The notes under the pieces are model-generated. The model saw nothing but the letters and a program-made list of their open reading frames with translations. It had not been told where the DNA came from and ran no database searches. Below, one piece after another: positions 7,223-16,159 of a stretch of DNA of 64,000 nt (the first letter of the stretch is position 1; each line of letters starts with the position of its first letter). Source of the DNA: a virus. Location: positions 33,938 to 97,937 of IMG/VR virus record IMGVR_UViG_3300013094_000025. One strand, 5' to 3'. The translations under genes were made by a program, and so were the position numbers.

Positions 7223-8113
7223 ATGACATTAACTAAAAACCTATTCGCTGAAATTACAGCATCCCTATCTAATAAGAACGAAAATATCTATAAGGATATT
7301 CTGAAGTTTGAGGCTAACAAGACTTATCTCGTTCGTCTTGTACCTAATATTAACGAGCCAAAGAAGTCTATTTACAGCTATAAGCACCACAGCTGGAAGA
7401 GTCACTCTAACGGTCAGTTTATTACCTCACTCTGTCCTAGCACTTATGGGGAGAGCTGCCCGATTGATTCCTACGTTATGAAGACGTACAATACAGGTAC
7501 TGATGAAGAGAAGAAGAAGCTTGGAGAAATCTCTCGTAAGGAGAGTTGGATGGTTAACGCTTACGTTATTTCCGATCCTACTAACCCTGAGAATGAAGGT
7601 AAGGTTAAGGTCATTCGTTACGGTAAGGAGCTTGCTAAGATTATTGACAGTGCAATTACTGGCGATGATGCAGCTGAGTTCGGAGCAGCTAAGGTATTTG
7701 ACGTTGCTAATGGTAGCACTCTTCGTATTAAGTGCGAACCTCGCACAGGTAATACTGGTAATCGTATGTCAGTAACTTATTCATCTTCTAAGTTCTTGTC
7801 TCCTTCTAAGCTCGATATCCCTGAAGAGAAGGTTGTAAGTGTACATAAGGATATTCATGATCTTGCGAAGTTTAACAAGACCAAGACTACAACTGAGCTT
7901 CAGCAGTCCCTTGATCAGCACTTCCATTGCATTGAAGATGTAAATACAACAGAAGAGGTTGATGAAGATACTCTTCCAACACCAGTAGCTAAGATCCCTA
8001 CTAAGGATGCAGCTCTTGAGTCAATCTTTGAAGGTGTTACTGAGGCTCCTAAGCCTACACCTGCTGTAGATGATACAGATGCAAAACTTAAAGAACTACT
8101 TGCTGGACTCTAA
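7223..8113 (+). CDS. 32: gp32-type single-stranded DNA binding protein
   Basis: A 296-residue protein matching T4 gp32 in size and layout: a short basic N-terminal region for cooperative binding, an OB-fold core, and an acidic C-terminal tail (DDTDAKLKELLAGL) that recruits replication partners. The core has a HHSW segment followed by LCPSTYGESCPID, the expected Zn-binding His/Cys region, although the Cys spacing is reduced compared with T4. It coats single-stranded DNA during replication and recombination. Codons are biased like those of the capsid gene, consistent with high expression from its own promoter. Confidence 0.88.
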   Translation: MTLTKNLFAEITASLSNKNENIYKDILKFEANKTYLVRLVPNINEPKKSIYSYKHHSWKSHSNGQFITSLCPSTYGESCPIDSYVMKTYNTGTDEEKKKLGEISRKESWMVNAYVISDPTNPENEGKVKVIRYGKELAKIIDSAITGDDAAEFGAAKVFDVANGSTLRIKCEPRTGNTGNRMSVTYSSSKFLSPSKLDIPEEKVVSVHKDIHDLAKFNKTKTTTELQQSLDQHFHCIEDVNTTEEVDEDTLPTPVAKIPTKDAALESIFEGVTEAPKPTPAVDDTDAKLKELLAGL

Positions 8114-8138
8114 AATATTAGCCACTATACTCAAATTT

Positions 8139-8972
8139 ATGCCTAGAATCAAAACTAACGCCGATATCCCCGATATTCAGAATACTGTTGACGGGTTCCC
8201 TAAGAAGTACATCCCTAAGGTTGGTACCCGTGATGCAACGCTTCCCGTTAAGATCATCCGTAAGGATGGCACTGTTAACGAAGGCTCAGGAAAGTTTAGT
8301 ATGTATACTGACCTTACATCTGAAAATAAAGGTACGAACATGAGCCGTTATCGTATCCTTATTGAAGAGGTCGTAGCAAAGGATGGTTACTTTGTTCACG
8401 AAGTTATTAAGGATCTTCTTCATGAGTGTAAGTCACGACTTAAGTCAGATAATGCTTATGTTAAGATTAAGTTTGACTACTTCCTTAAACGTCAAGCTCC
8501 TGTATCAAAGATTGAGTCTCATATGGATTACCGAGCTAATATGGAAGGTAAGCTTGTTGATGGTAAGGAGCGTTTGTACCTAACTGTACACGTCATGTAT
8601 GCTTCACTCTGTCCTTGCTCTAAGGAGATCAGTGATTACGGAGCTCATAATCAACGATCAGTAGCTGACGTTACCGTTGAGCTTGATGAGTCAAAGGGTA
8701 TTATGTGGATTGAAGAGATTATTGATATTGTAGAGAAGTGCTCTTCAGCTCCGATTATTAACGCTCTTAAGCGTGTTGACGAAGCTTATCAAACTGAGCT
8801 TATGTACGAGAATCCAGTCTTTGTTGAGGATATGGTTCGTAAGGTAGCTGTTGAACTTGATAAGGAGCTTGATAACCGTATTAAGGACTATTCAGTTGTC
8901 GTTAATCACTTTGAGTCAATTCATACAGCAGTAGCCGTTGCGGTTATTAATGCTGGTAGGGAGCTAAAGTAA
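8139..8972 (+). CDS. folE2: FolE2, GTP cyclohydrolase IB
   Basis: A 277-residue type IB GTP cyclohydrolase converting GTP to 7,8-dihydroneopterin triphosphate, the entry point to folate and to 7-deazaguanines. Signatures: TNMSRYR (66-72), SLCPCSKEISDYGAHNQRS (157-175, with the metal and active-site Cys), PVFVEDMVRK (226-235) and ESIHT (259-263). I start at the ATG at 8139; an in-frame ATG at 8070 lies inside gene 32. The gene sits between genes 32 and 45 rather than in the dpdA operon, but it supplies the precursor that the operon needs. Codons are highly biased, suggesting strong expression. Confidence 0.93.
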   Translation: MPRIKTNADIPDIQNTVDGFPKKYIPKVGTRDATLPVKIIRKDGTVNEGSGKFSMYTDLTSENKGTNMSRYRILIEEVVAKDGYFVHEVIKDLLHECKSRLKSDNAYVKIKFDYFLKRQAPVSKIESHMDYRANMEGKLVDGKERLYLTVHVMYASLCPCSKEISDYGAHNQRSVADVTVELDESKGIMWIEEIIDIVEKCSSAPIINALKRVDEAYQTELMYENPVFVEDMVRKVAVELDKELDNRIKDYSVVVNHFESIHTAVAVAVINAGRELK

Positions 8973-8976
8973 TATT

Positions 8977-9465
8977 ATGGCCGTTTCTGAAGAACAATTA
9001 GCAGCGGCTATTATGGCCAAAATTACCGGTAACAATCTTAAAAAGATTGATGAGAGTTCTCTTACACCAGTAACCCCAGGTATGAACGCTAATAGACTCG
9101 ACCCTATGAGTTTTATTAGTCGTAATGTACCTACAGGCCCTACACCTCTTGAGATTCAAGCAATGCAGCAGGCTAATAGAGAAGCTGAAAGGTTGTACCC
9201 ACTACCTCAAGCAGACCTAGCACCTATCCCTCAAATGCCTCCAACAGCACCGCCACCGAATACTACATATAGTATACCTGCACCAGTGCCTGTATCTCAA
9301 CCAGCACCTGTTACGTTGTCTGAGTCAATTCTTACTCGAGAAGATATAGTTTCTATTAGAGCTCAGCTAGAAAAAACAAATGCTACGTTAACAAAAATGT
9401 CTGGTATGTTAGGAAAAGTATTTGCATCTTTTACAGAAAAGAATAAACTCAATAATAGTGACTAG
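8977..9465 (+). CDS. hypothetical protein with proline-rich linker (162 aa)
   Basis: A 162-residue protein with a helical N-terminus, a long Pro/Ala/Thr-rich disordered middle (about 70-115, including PPTAPPPNTTYS) and a C-terminal coiled-coil-like helix (about 120-155). It starts 5 nt after folE2, and its end overlaps the proposed GTG start of the clamp gene. The layout suggests a flexible tether or adaptor, possibly in the replication machinery by location. No family recognised. Confidence 0.65.
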   Translation: MAVSEEQLAAAIMAKITGNNLKKIDESSLTPVTPGMNANRLDPMSFISRNVPTGPTPLEIQAMQQANREAERLYPLPQADLAPIPQMPPTAPPPNTTYSIPAPVPVSQPAPVTLSESILTREDIVSIRAQLEKTNATLTKMSGMLGKVFASFTEKNKLNNSD

Positions 9466-10195
9466 TACTATTACAGTTAATAAAGAACTTTTTGTACAAA
9501 AGTTTTTACTCCCTATTAGTAAATTAGCAGATAATATATCTCTAATTCCTGAAGGTAAAGAACTATACGCCGTTTGTTCCTCCCAGGACGGTAGTATAGT
9601 TCTACTTGCCTCTTTAACTCTAGATTTACCAATTGAGGGTATTGTCAAAATTAATTTACCTGATGTTAAAAAATTTGTACGATTACTTGAGTGTATTGAA
9701 GATAGCTATATTGAATTAACTATTGAAGACAATCATATAAAGTATCATACACCTAGTTTTAAGTTTAACTATTATTTACTTGAAGATAGTTACATGCAGA
9801 GATGCCCAGTTAATCCTACTAAGATTAAAACTCTAAAATACGATTCAGGTTTTATATTACAAAATATTAAATTTAATGAAATTCTTAAAGGCAGTTCTAT
9901 AGCTACAGATTCAGATAAGCTTTATTTCTATACAAAAAATGATGAAGTATATGCTGAGTTAAATGATTACGAAAGACAGAATATTAATAATCTCACTTAT
10001 CTTGTAACTGATAAGTTTGTAGGTGAACCTATTAAGAATGCTCTTCCGTTAAATCTTGAAAATGTTCGTATGCTTGCCGGTCTTAAGGCAGCTAGTATAT
10101 CTGTAAAAATTAATAATACATTAAAGGTAACTCTTTTTGAGGTAACAGATCAAAATGTTAATATAAAGTTTGTTATATCTGCACTTGTAAAATAA
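9458..10195 (+). CDS. 45: gp45-type sliding clamp
   Basis: A beta-rich protein of about 245 residues with the length and alternating strand/helix pattern of T4 gp45 (228 residues), the processivity clamp. The C-terminal half contains SGFILQNIKFNEILKGSSIA and NLTYLVTDKFVGEP, typical of the second clamp domain. I choose the GTG at 9458, which overlaps the previous stop (GTGACTAG) as in other coupled pairs here; an ATG at 9422 would add 12 residues and overlap by 44 nt. In T4 the clamp is also the activator of late transcription, relevant to the late boxes in this window. The clamp loader gene 44 lies on the other strand at 24515-25453. Confidence 0.78.
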   Translation: MTSTITVNKELFVQKFLLPISKLADNISLIPEGKELYAVCSSQDGSIVLLASLTLDLPIEGIVKINLPDVKKFVRLLECIEDSYIELTIEDNHIKYHTPSFKFNYYLLEDSYMQRCPVNPTKIKTLKYDSGFILQNIKFNEILKGSSIATDSDKLYFYTKNDEVYAELNDYERQNINNLTYLVTDKFVGEPIKNALPLNLENVRMLAGLKAASISVKINNTLKVTLFEVTDQNVNIKFVISALVK

Positions 10196-10205
10196 AGAGT
10201 ATACG

Positions 10206-10213
10206 TATAAATT
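10206..10213 (+). promoter_or_regulatory. possible late-type box before the 10221 gene
   Basis: TATAAATT, one mismatch to TATAAATA, 7 nt before the ATG at 10221. It lies in the loop of a weak 6-bp inverted repeat (10196-10218). Confidence 0.35.
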
Positions 10214-10220
10214 ACTCTAT

Positions 10221-10571
10221 ATGTCAAACAAACTAACTACCCTAGGTTATACTCTTAAAAGACTACGTGATAGCGGATACTACGCTCATAGACTCTTTAC
10301 TGAGTATAGTGAAATAGATCCTCGAGCCTGGACAATAGTTATTGACCCAGGTGTAGCTTCTATCTTTTGTACTTGTTATATTAATGATCCGTATATTGGA
10401 GAATCATATTTTGAATTGTTTGACGGAGGTCAGTTTATACCAGGTAGATTGAAGCTTAAGACTAGCTCTCATGAAGTGTTAGTAGAGCATCTAGTTAAGT
10501 TTGGTATTAATAATAAGGCACCAGGATACAATGAAAAAGGACAGACAGTTTCCTTACAAGGAAAAGAATAA
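10221..10571 (+). CDS. hypothetical protein (116 aa)
   Basis: A 116-residue mixed alpha/beta protein, start MSNKLTTLGYTLKRLRDSGY. A WTIVIDPGVASIFCTCYIN strand pair and a FELFDGGQFIPGR segment suggest a small compact fold. The N-terminal TLKRLRDSGY helix is basic. It has no family I recognise. It lies between the clamp gene and a small gene before the terminase, where T4-like phages often carry regulators, but nothing in the sequence proves such a role. Confidence 0.65.
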   Translation: MSNKLTTLGYTLKRLRDSGYYAHRLFTEYSEIDPRAWTIVIDPGVASIFCTCYINDPYIGESYFELFDGGQFIPGRLKLKTSSHEVLVEHLVKFGINNKAPGYNEKGQTVSLQGKE

Positions 10572-10581
10572 GTATCTATGT

Positions 10582-10956
10582 ATGTCTACAGACGAGCCAA
10601 ATAAAAAGAAGATCTCTAAAAAAAGAACTTCTAAAAAATCTATATCTCCAAAGCTTAGTGCTACAGATATAGAACAAGGTGTACCTATAGAGAAAAACCT
10701 ACATGTTGAGGACGTAATTAAGCAAGCGTTTTTACGCTTCTACGATAATGCCTCTATTAAAGGTTCTAAGGTAAAAGATTTAGAGCATCTTGATGCTATA
10801 ACTCAAGAGTATTTAGATTCATATATGATCTTAGGTTATGATATAAACGGTGAAAAGGTGTCTATCATGCATGCTGAAAACCCACATGATAGAGATGCTT
10901 TAGTTGAACATCTTCGTACTACTCTTCTTAACTTTCTTAATCCTAACGAACGTTAA
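10582..10956 (+). CDS. hypothetical protein with basic N-terminus (124 aa)
   Basis: The ATG at 10582 lies 11 nt after the previous stop; a longer frame starting at 10501 would sit inside that gene and is rejected. The first 30 residues are Lys/Ser-rich (NKKKISKKRTSKKS) and probably disordered or nucleic-acid binding. The rest is helical (VEDVIKQAFLRFYDNA, LEHLDAITQEYLDSY). Position before the terminase and the architecture would suit a transcription or packaging accessory, but I cannot identify it. Confidence 0.6.
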   Translation: MSTDEPNKKKISKKRTSKKSISPKLSATDIEQGVPIEKNLHVEDVIKQAFLRFYDNASIKGSKVKDLEHLDAITQEYLDSYMILGYDINGEKVSIMHAENPHDRDALVEHLRTTLLNFLNPNER

Positions 10957-10978
10957 TTGGTTTAAGTACTTACCATGC

Positions 10979-10986
10979 CTTAAATA
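10979..10986 (+). promoter_or_regulatory. late-promoter-like box, terminase
   Basis: CTTAAATA, 6 nt before the gene 17 start codon. Confidence 0.45.
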
Positions 10987-10992
10987 AAACGC

Positions 10993-12750
10993 ATGGAAGA
11001 TGATATCATTGAAAATCCTATAGATGATAAACAGTATTATCGAGGAGATAAAAATGTACCAAAGGAAGACGCTCAATTTGAGTGGACCCCTAAGATGGTT
11101 AAGGAGATAAAAAAGTGTAAAGAGGATATTGTACATTTTGCTGAAAGTCATTTCTATATTGTAAACCTTGATAGAGGTAAAGAAAAAATTGATTTATATA
11201 AAGCTCAAAAGAGAGCTCTTAAGAGCCTAGCTGATAATAGGTTTGTTAGTGTACTAGCCTCCCGTCAGTGCGGTAAAACAACTATTACCACTATCTATGC
11301 TCTTTGGAATACTTGTTTCTATGACGATCAGAGAGTTATTATTGTAGCTAACAAAGAGAGTACTGCTATCAATATTTTTAAACGTATTCGCATGGCCTAT
11401 GAAATGCTTCCTAACTATTTAAAACCTGGTGTTAAAGAATACGGTAAAACAGGTGTAACCTTTGCGAACGGTTCTAGTATTGGTATTAGTACAACAACAA
11501 GTACAGCGGCAAGAGGTGATTCTGCTTCCATTCTTTGTATTGACGAGGCTGCCTTTATCGATCAGAACTTTATGGAGGAATTCTGGAAATCAGTTATTCC
11601 TATTATCTCTTCTGGTAAGAAAACAAAAATCTTTATGGTTAGTACTCCAAATGGCACTGGTAATAAGTTCTATGAAATTTATTCAGGAGCTGAAAAAGGA
11701 ACTAATGGATGGAAGGCTGAACGTATCGACTGGTGGGATGTTCCAGGGAGAGGAGAAAAATGGCGTAAGCAAATGGCCAATACCTTAGGTTCTGATGAAG
11801 CCTTTCAACAAGAATTCGGTAACACGTTTTTAGATCCGTATAATTCAGCTGTTGGTGCTTCTGTTATTGAGCGATTTAAAGAAAAGAAAAAGAAACCTAT
11901 TTGGGATGCTGAAGAAGGTCATTATAAAGTTTATGAAGCTCCTGACCCTAATAAGCTATATGTAATCGGGGTGGACGTAGGAGAGGGTATTGGAAGAGCT
12001 GCAACAGTAGCACAAGTTTTAGATATAACTGATTTAAAAGAAATTAAACAAGTAGCTGTTTTTGGTACAAATATTATTGAACCCTATCATTACTCTAATA
12101 AACTTGTTATATTAGCTAATCAATGGGGTAACCCCCCACTGTTAGTTGAGAGAAATAATTGTGGCGGTCAAATTATAGATAATCTCTTTCATAAACATTT
12201 CTATGAAAAAATAGTTAGTTGTTCAAAACTAGCTAATACAGGCTCATTTTCTAATACTAGACACTTAGGTATATTAAGTCATAATAATCTTAGGTTTGCT
12301 GGTGTAGCTAACATGCGTTATTGGGTTAACTTTCTTCAAGTAGTTCATATTAATGATACAGATACTATTCAGGAACTTGAAACGTTTATTAGGTATCCGA
12401 ACGGTACATATAGAAAGAAAAATGATAATTTTTATGACGATCGAGTGATGGCTTTAGTCTGGGGGTTATTTGCCTTAGAACCTGATATATGTCAGCAATA
12501 TTTTCAAGTAGATGAATTTGATGAACAAAATAAACCTTTAAAGTTATCTAAAATGTACTATGATGAGGTAAACCCGAGCCAATTTGTTTTAGGAGAGCTA
12601 TCTACAACAGGTAATGTAACTAATATAGGAGGTGAAACAACAGAAAAATATCAATCATTAATGTCCGATGTTGATATGAACAGGGCTTTAGACAAAGAAG
12701 ATTATTGGGATCTATTAAATAATGGATGGACTACACTCCATAATTCATGA
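10993..12750 (+). CDS. 17: gp17-type terminase large subunit
   Basis: A 585-residue packaging motor. The N-terminal ATPase has Walker A SRQCGKTT (90-97), close to SRQLGKTT of T4 gp17, a Walker B strand ILCIDEAAF, and the coupling segment MVSTPNGTGNKFYE. The C-terminal RNase H-like nuclease begins at YVIGVDVGEG, with a later acidic site (FYDDRVMAL). It translocates DNA into the prohead and cuts concatemers. Its stop overlaps the next gene (ATGA). Unlike T4, the small-subunit candidate is about 14 kb away. Confidence 0.95.
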   Translation: MEDDIIENPIDDKQYYRGDKNVPKEDAQFEWTPKMVKEIKKCKEDIVHFAESHFYIVNLDRGKEKIDLYKAQKRALKSLADNRFVSVLASRQCGKTTITTIYALWNTCFYDDQRVIIVANKESTAINIFKRIRMAYEMLPNYLKPGVKEYGKTGVTFANGSSIGISTTTSTAARGDSASILCIDEAAFIDQNFMEEFWKSVIPIISSGKKTKIFMVSTPNGTGNKFYEIYSGAEKGTNGWKAERIDWWDVPGRGEKWRKQMANTLGSDEAFQQEFGNTFLDPYNSAVGASVIERFKEKKKKPIWDAEEGHYKVYEAPDPNKLYVIGVDVGEGIGRAATVAQVLDITDLKEIKQVAVFGTNIIEPYHYSNKLVILANQWGNPPLLVERNNCGGQIIDNLFHKHFYEKIVSCSKLANTGSFSNTRHLGILSHNNLRFAGVANMRYWVNFLQVVHINDTDTIQELETFIRYPNGTYRKKNDNFYDDRVMALVWGLFALEPDICQQYFQVDEFDEQNKPLKLSKMYYDEVNPSQFVLGELSTTGNVTNIGGETTEKYQSLMSDVDMNRALDKEDYWDLLNNGWTTLHNS

Positions 12751-13340
12751 CAACTTCTATTAACCCGACTCAGCAATCTGTTTTAAACGTACCAAGTAAG
12801 GATAAGTTTTTACTTGTACTCAACCTTCCCTCTATTTTAAAACAGCAAGCACAAACTGATAGTACTATTAGTTTAGAACCTTTAGAAATAAAAGTGTACG
12901 GGACCGTAGTACCAACTATACAAGTACCTTCTAATGAAGTTCGTTTTGGAGGACAATCTCACCATGTATCTAGTTATAGTCGCCCAGCTTACGAGCCTTT
13001 AAATGTTAACTTTACTGTTGATAATGGATTTAAAAATTATTGGCTACTTTGGAAATGGTTAGCTCTTTTAAATGACCCTCTAGGTAGCTATTACAACGGT
13101 ACACCTCTTCAAAATTTACCAAATAATACAAATATACAATCAGGCTCCATAGCAGAATATTGTACTACGTTCTCTATTTTCGGCTTAGATGAATATAATA
13201 ATCAGGTTATTGAATTTATTTATTATAATGCGTTTATAACTAATTTAGGATCTATAGAATATAGTTATAGAACACCTGAATATATTGAATCTACTGTGCA
13301 ATTTCAATTCAGTCAATTGAATATCAACCTTCTAAGTTAA
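12747..13340 (+). CDS. tail-tube-fold virion protein (gp19 paralogue)
   Basis: A 197-residue beta-rich protein coupled to terminase by an ATGA overlap. The segment YEPLNVNFTVDN followed by WLLWKWLALLNDPLGSYY resembles the tail-tube family, in which a strand pair precedes a Trp-rich helix. It is one of three tube-like genes around the sheath gene, so it may be a tube terminator, a minor tube protein or a tail-completion factor. The position between terminase and sheath is unusual compared with T4. Confidence 0.5.
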   Translation: MTTSINPTQQSVLNVPSKDKFLLVLNLPSILKQQAQTDSTISLEPLEIKVYGTVVPTIQVPSNEVRFGGQSHHVSSYSRPAYEPLNVNFTVDNGFKNYWLLWKWLALLNDPLGSYYNGTPLQNLPNNTNIQSGSIAEYCTTFSIFGLDEYNNQVIEFIYYNAFITNLGSIEYSYRTPEYIESTVQFQFSQLNINLLS

Positions 13341-13358
13341 AAAAATAATCTGTTAGAG

Positions 13359-13366
13359 CATAAATA
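13359..13366 (+). promoter_or_regulatory. late-promoter-like box, sheath
   Basis: CATAAATA, 11 nt before the sheath ATG; one base from TATAAATA. Confidence 0.5.
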
Positions 13367-13377
13367 ATAATAACAAT

Positions 13378-15516
13378 ATGGCACTTTCAATTCAATCACC
13401 CGGCGTTCAAATTATTGAAACCGACTTATCGCAGACAGTTACTCTACCAGTAGGTACTAGCGTATATGTTGCAGGTTTCGCTTCTCAAGGTCCTACTGAC
13501 GAAGTAATACAGATTACTTCGATTTCCGAATTTGAATCAATTTTCGGTACACCGACAAACGCTGCTGAGAGTTATTTTTATTATAATTGCCAAGCTGTTC
13601 TTAATTCAAGCGGGAATCTTCTAACTACACGTCTTCCATACGGTTCTGGTAACGGTTTAGGATTTGCTGCTACATATAGTGCCCTTGTTTACCCAGTTGT
13701 TTCTGCTTCAACAGGATTTACTATTGGTTCTCCAGTTCACCAGACACTCACTCAGAGCCAGTACTTAGCAATTCAGCAGAGTAACTTTACATGGGGTGTT
13801 ACCAATCCTGCTACTGTAGGTATCGGTACTCAGAATAATGCAGTACAGATCAACGGTGGTCTTATTGTTCTTAACGACGCTCAAACAGCTGTTGATGAAT
13901 ACAATCAAGGCTATTACGTAAACATTGCAGACAATACAAATTGGGGGCCAACCTCTCCTTACACTGAAGTTATTAACGTCGTTGGTCTTTCTGCTCAAGA
14001 CACTTTCCAGACAGTACCTCCTTCAAGCTTAGCTTTCACCTTAACAGCCGCTTATGGAACACAAGGTAGTTCAATATCTCAGGTTATTGAATCAGTACCA
14101 ACATACAACTTTGGTAATGCTAGCTATAATGATTCTCTTGTATTAACACTCTTCAAGATTCGTAAGTCAACTTATCAACCTAACGTTCTCACATATTCGT
14201 TAGTAGAGTCTTATATCGGTTCGTTAAATTCTAATCGTACAATTAACGCTCCTACAGGAGGTGCACCTCAGTCCTTCTACTTACAGAATCTTGTTAACAA
14301 TAATTCTAATAATATAGGTCTTTTTGTTAACCCAACTATTTCAACCTTTACTAATTGGACATCTCTTTCTGGTAGCATTCCAGGACAAACAGTAAGAGTT
14401 GCTACTTCAGCAGCAAATCTTTATGCTGAAGGTGTATATAATCCAACATATACAACTAACTCTGAAGTAATCGGTAGTGTCGATCAGAAGATCAGTCGTG
14501 CTCTTTCACTTGTTAGTGCACCTGAAACAACAACAGTTGATCTCGTAGTTGACGCTGGTTTATCAACAATATTTGCAAATACCTCTGGTGCCGGTTTAGG
14601 TACAAATGGTATACAAAATAATTACTACGACGACACAATTTACGCCGATGTTGCTTCTTTAAGCTCCTACGGTACATCAACTACATTACAGAATTGGAAT
14701 ACAATCTTTAATATATTCAACAACTTCTGTCAAAACACTCGTAAGGATTGTATGTTTATCGCCGATCCTTTAAGGCAGATATTCGTTAACGGTGCTAATA
14801 CAAAAACATTAGATAACCCTAGCAATAACTTTACATTAAACATCTATAACCCATTACAGAATTCATTAGCTAATGTTGATACAAACTACGCTGCAATTTA
14901 CGGTAATTGGTTAAAAGTTTATAATGCTTTCTCAAATAACTATATTTGGGTACCAGCTTCAGGATACGCTGCTGCTACATATGCTAATTCCGATGCTGCT
15001 TCTCAGCCCTGGTACGCTCCAGCTGGTTTAAATCGCGGACAGTTACAGAACGTAACTGACATTGCTTTTAATCCTAATCAGAAGCAACGTGATTACCTCT
15101 ATACAATTAGTGTTAACCCGATTGCACTCTTCAACGGTGAAGGTTACGTATTATTTGGTCAAAAGACATTACAGGCTTTACCATCTGCTTTTGATCGTAT
15201 TAACGTTCGTCGTTTATTCTTAGTACTTGAAAGAGCTACTAATAAGGCTTTAAAATACTTTGTATTTGAGCCTAATACAGTCTTTACACGTACACGTCTC
15301 GTAAATACAATTAATCCGTTGTTTGACCTCGCTAAAAATACACAAGGCTTATACGACTACTTGGTTGTTTGCGACACTAGAAACAATCCTCCAGCTGTAA
15401 TTGATAACAATCAATTAAACGTTGATATCTATATCAAACCAGTTCGTGCTGCAGAGTTTATTTTGGTAAACTTTATAGCTACAACAACAGGTCAAAACTT
15501 TAGCGAATTAATCTAA
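13378..15516 (+). CDS. 18: gp18-type contractile tail sheath protein
   Basis: A 712-residue sheath protein. The N-terminus SPGVQIIETDLSQTVT, followed by GTSVYVAGFASQGPTDEV, is diagnostic of the phage sheath family (linker strand plus first domain). The C-terminal part includes FDRINVRRLFLVLERATNKALKY cut by conserved turns, then FEPNTVFTRTRLVNTINPL, the core fold that packs on the tube. Contraction of this sheath drives the tube through the host envelope. Length is close to T4 gp18 (659). Codons are GC-enriched relative to minor virion genes, as expected for an abundant protein. Confidence 0.95.
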   Translation: MALSIQSPGVQIIETDLSQTVTLPVGTSVYVAGFASQGPTDEVIQITSISEFESIFGTPTNAAESYFYYNCQAVLNSSGNLLTTRLPYGSGNGLGFAATYSALVYPVVSASTGFTIGSPVHQTLTQSQYLAIQQSNFTWGVTNPATVGIGTQNNAVQINGGLIVLNDAQTAVDEYNQGYYVNIADNTNWGPTSPYTEVINVVGLSAQDTFQTVPPSSLAFTLTAAYGTQGSSISQVIESVPTYNFGNASYNDSLVLTLFKIRKSTYQPNVLTYSLVESYIGSLNSNRTINAPTGGAPQSFYLQNLVNNNSNNIGLFVNPTISTFTNWTSLSGSIPGQTVRVATSAANLYAEGVYNPTYTTNSEVIGSVDQKISRALSLVSAPETTTVDLVVDAGLSTIFANTSGAGLGTNGIQNNYYDDTIYADVASLSSYGTSTTLQNWNTIFNIFNNFCQNTRKDCMFIADPLRQIFVNGANTKTLDNPSNNFTLNIYNPLQNSLANVDTNYAAIYGNWLKVYNAFSNNYIWVPASGYAAATYANSDAASQPWYAPAGLNRGQLQNVTDIAFNPNQKQRDYLYTISVNPIALFNGEGYVLFGQKTLQALPSAFDRINVRRLFLVLERATNKALKYFVFEPNTVFTRTRLVNTINPLFDLAKNTQGLYDYLVVCDTRNNPPAVIDNNQLNVDIYIKPVRAAEFILVNFIATTTGQNFSELI

Positions 15517-15522
15517 TAAATA
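15515..15522 (+). promoter_or_regulatory. late-promoter-like box, tail tube
   Basis: AATAAATA, overlapping the end of the sheath gene, 9 nt before the tube ATG. Confidence 0.45.
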
Positions 15523-15531
15523 TATAAAATT

Positions 15532-16128
15532 ATGTCACAAACCATCTCCGACTTCTACACATCAGTACAAGCTAACGATTTTGCAAGACAGTTTCAGTTC
15601 CGTGTAAACGGTACTTTTGCAAATATCGATTTTGCAGAATCTCAGCTTGTATACATCGAATCTGCAGCTCTTCCAGGAAGAGCTATTAACAACGTTGCAG
15701 TTCCTTTTATGGGATTAAACTTCAACGTTCCAGGTACAGCTAGTTACCCAGGTTCAGAAGGCTGGCAGGTTACTTTCCGTTGCGATCAAAATTATAATAT
15801 TCGTACAGCCTTAGAAAATGCTACTATCGGTACATTCGATGATAGTTCTTCTACAGGTTCATATAATATTGCTGGTCCTGGTAGTACTATCTCACTTGAC
15901 TTACTCGGTAAATCTCTTGGTGGTCCTGATGGCCCTGTTGTTGTTCGTAGATATAATCTTATAGGTGCTTATATTGTTTCATTAGGAGATATTACATATA
16001 ATCTCGGAGATAATGGAACAATTGTTACATTCCCTGCAACAATTGCTTATCAATACTGGAGAGTTAGCGCTGGTGGCGGAGCTTTAAACCCTAATACTAA
16101 CTTTGCAGTAGGTAACGTTTTACCATAG
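15532..16128 (+). CDS. 19: gp19-type tail tube protein
   Basis: A 198-residue tube protein that would stack in hexameric rings inside the sheath. Family features: FARQFQFRVNG near the N-terminus, VYIESAALPGRAINNVAVPFMG cut into two strands around the conserved LPGR, a GWQVTFRCDQNYNIR strand-helix, and a C-terminal YQYWRV strand. Size and position after the sheath gene match T4 gene 19. C-ending codons indicate strong expression. Confidence 0.9.
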   Translation: MSQTISDFYTSVQANDFARQFQFRVNGTFANIDFAESQLVYIESAALPGRAINNVAVPFMGLNFNVPGTASYPGSEGWQVTFRCDQNYNIRTALENATIGTFDDSSSTGSYNIAGPGSTISLDLLGKSLGGPDGPVVVRRYNLIGAYIVSLGDITYNLGDNGTIVTFPATIAYQYWRVSAGGGALNPNTNFAVGNVLP

Positions 16129-16141
16129 TCTAGATTTTAGC

Positions 16142-16149
16142 AATAAGTA
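16142..16149 (+). promoter_or_regulatory. weak late-type box before the 16160 gene
   Basis: AATAAGTA, one mismatch to AATAAATA, 10 nt before the ATG. It lies within a 6-bp inverted repeat GCAATA/TATTGC (16140-16156). Confidence 0.25.
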
Positions 16150-16159
16150 ATATTGCTAT

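Noticed and set aside
10501-10581. A longer N-terminus for the 10582 gene
   Set aside because: The extra 27 codons lie inside the preceding gene; the ATG at 10582 follows that stop by 11 nt and fits the gene packing.
13765-13998. A reverse ORF inside the sheath gene
   Set aside because: A shadow of gene 18 with no homology or promoter.
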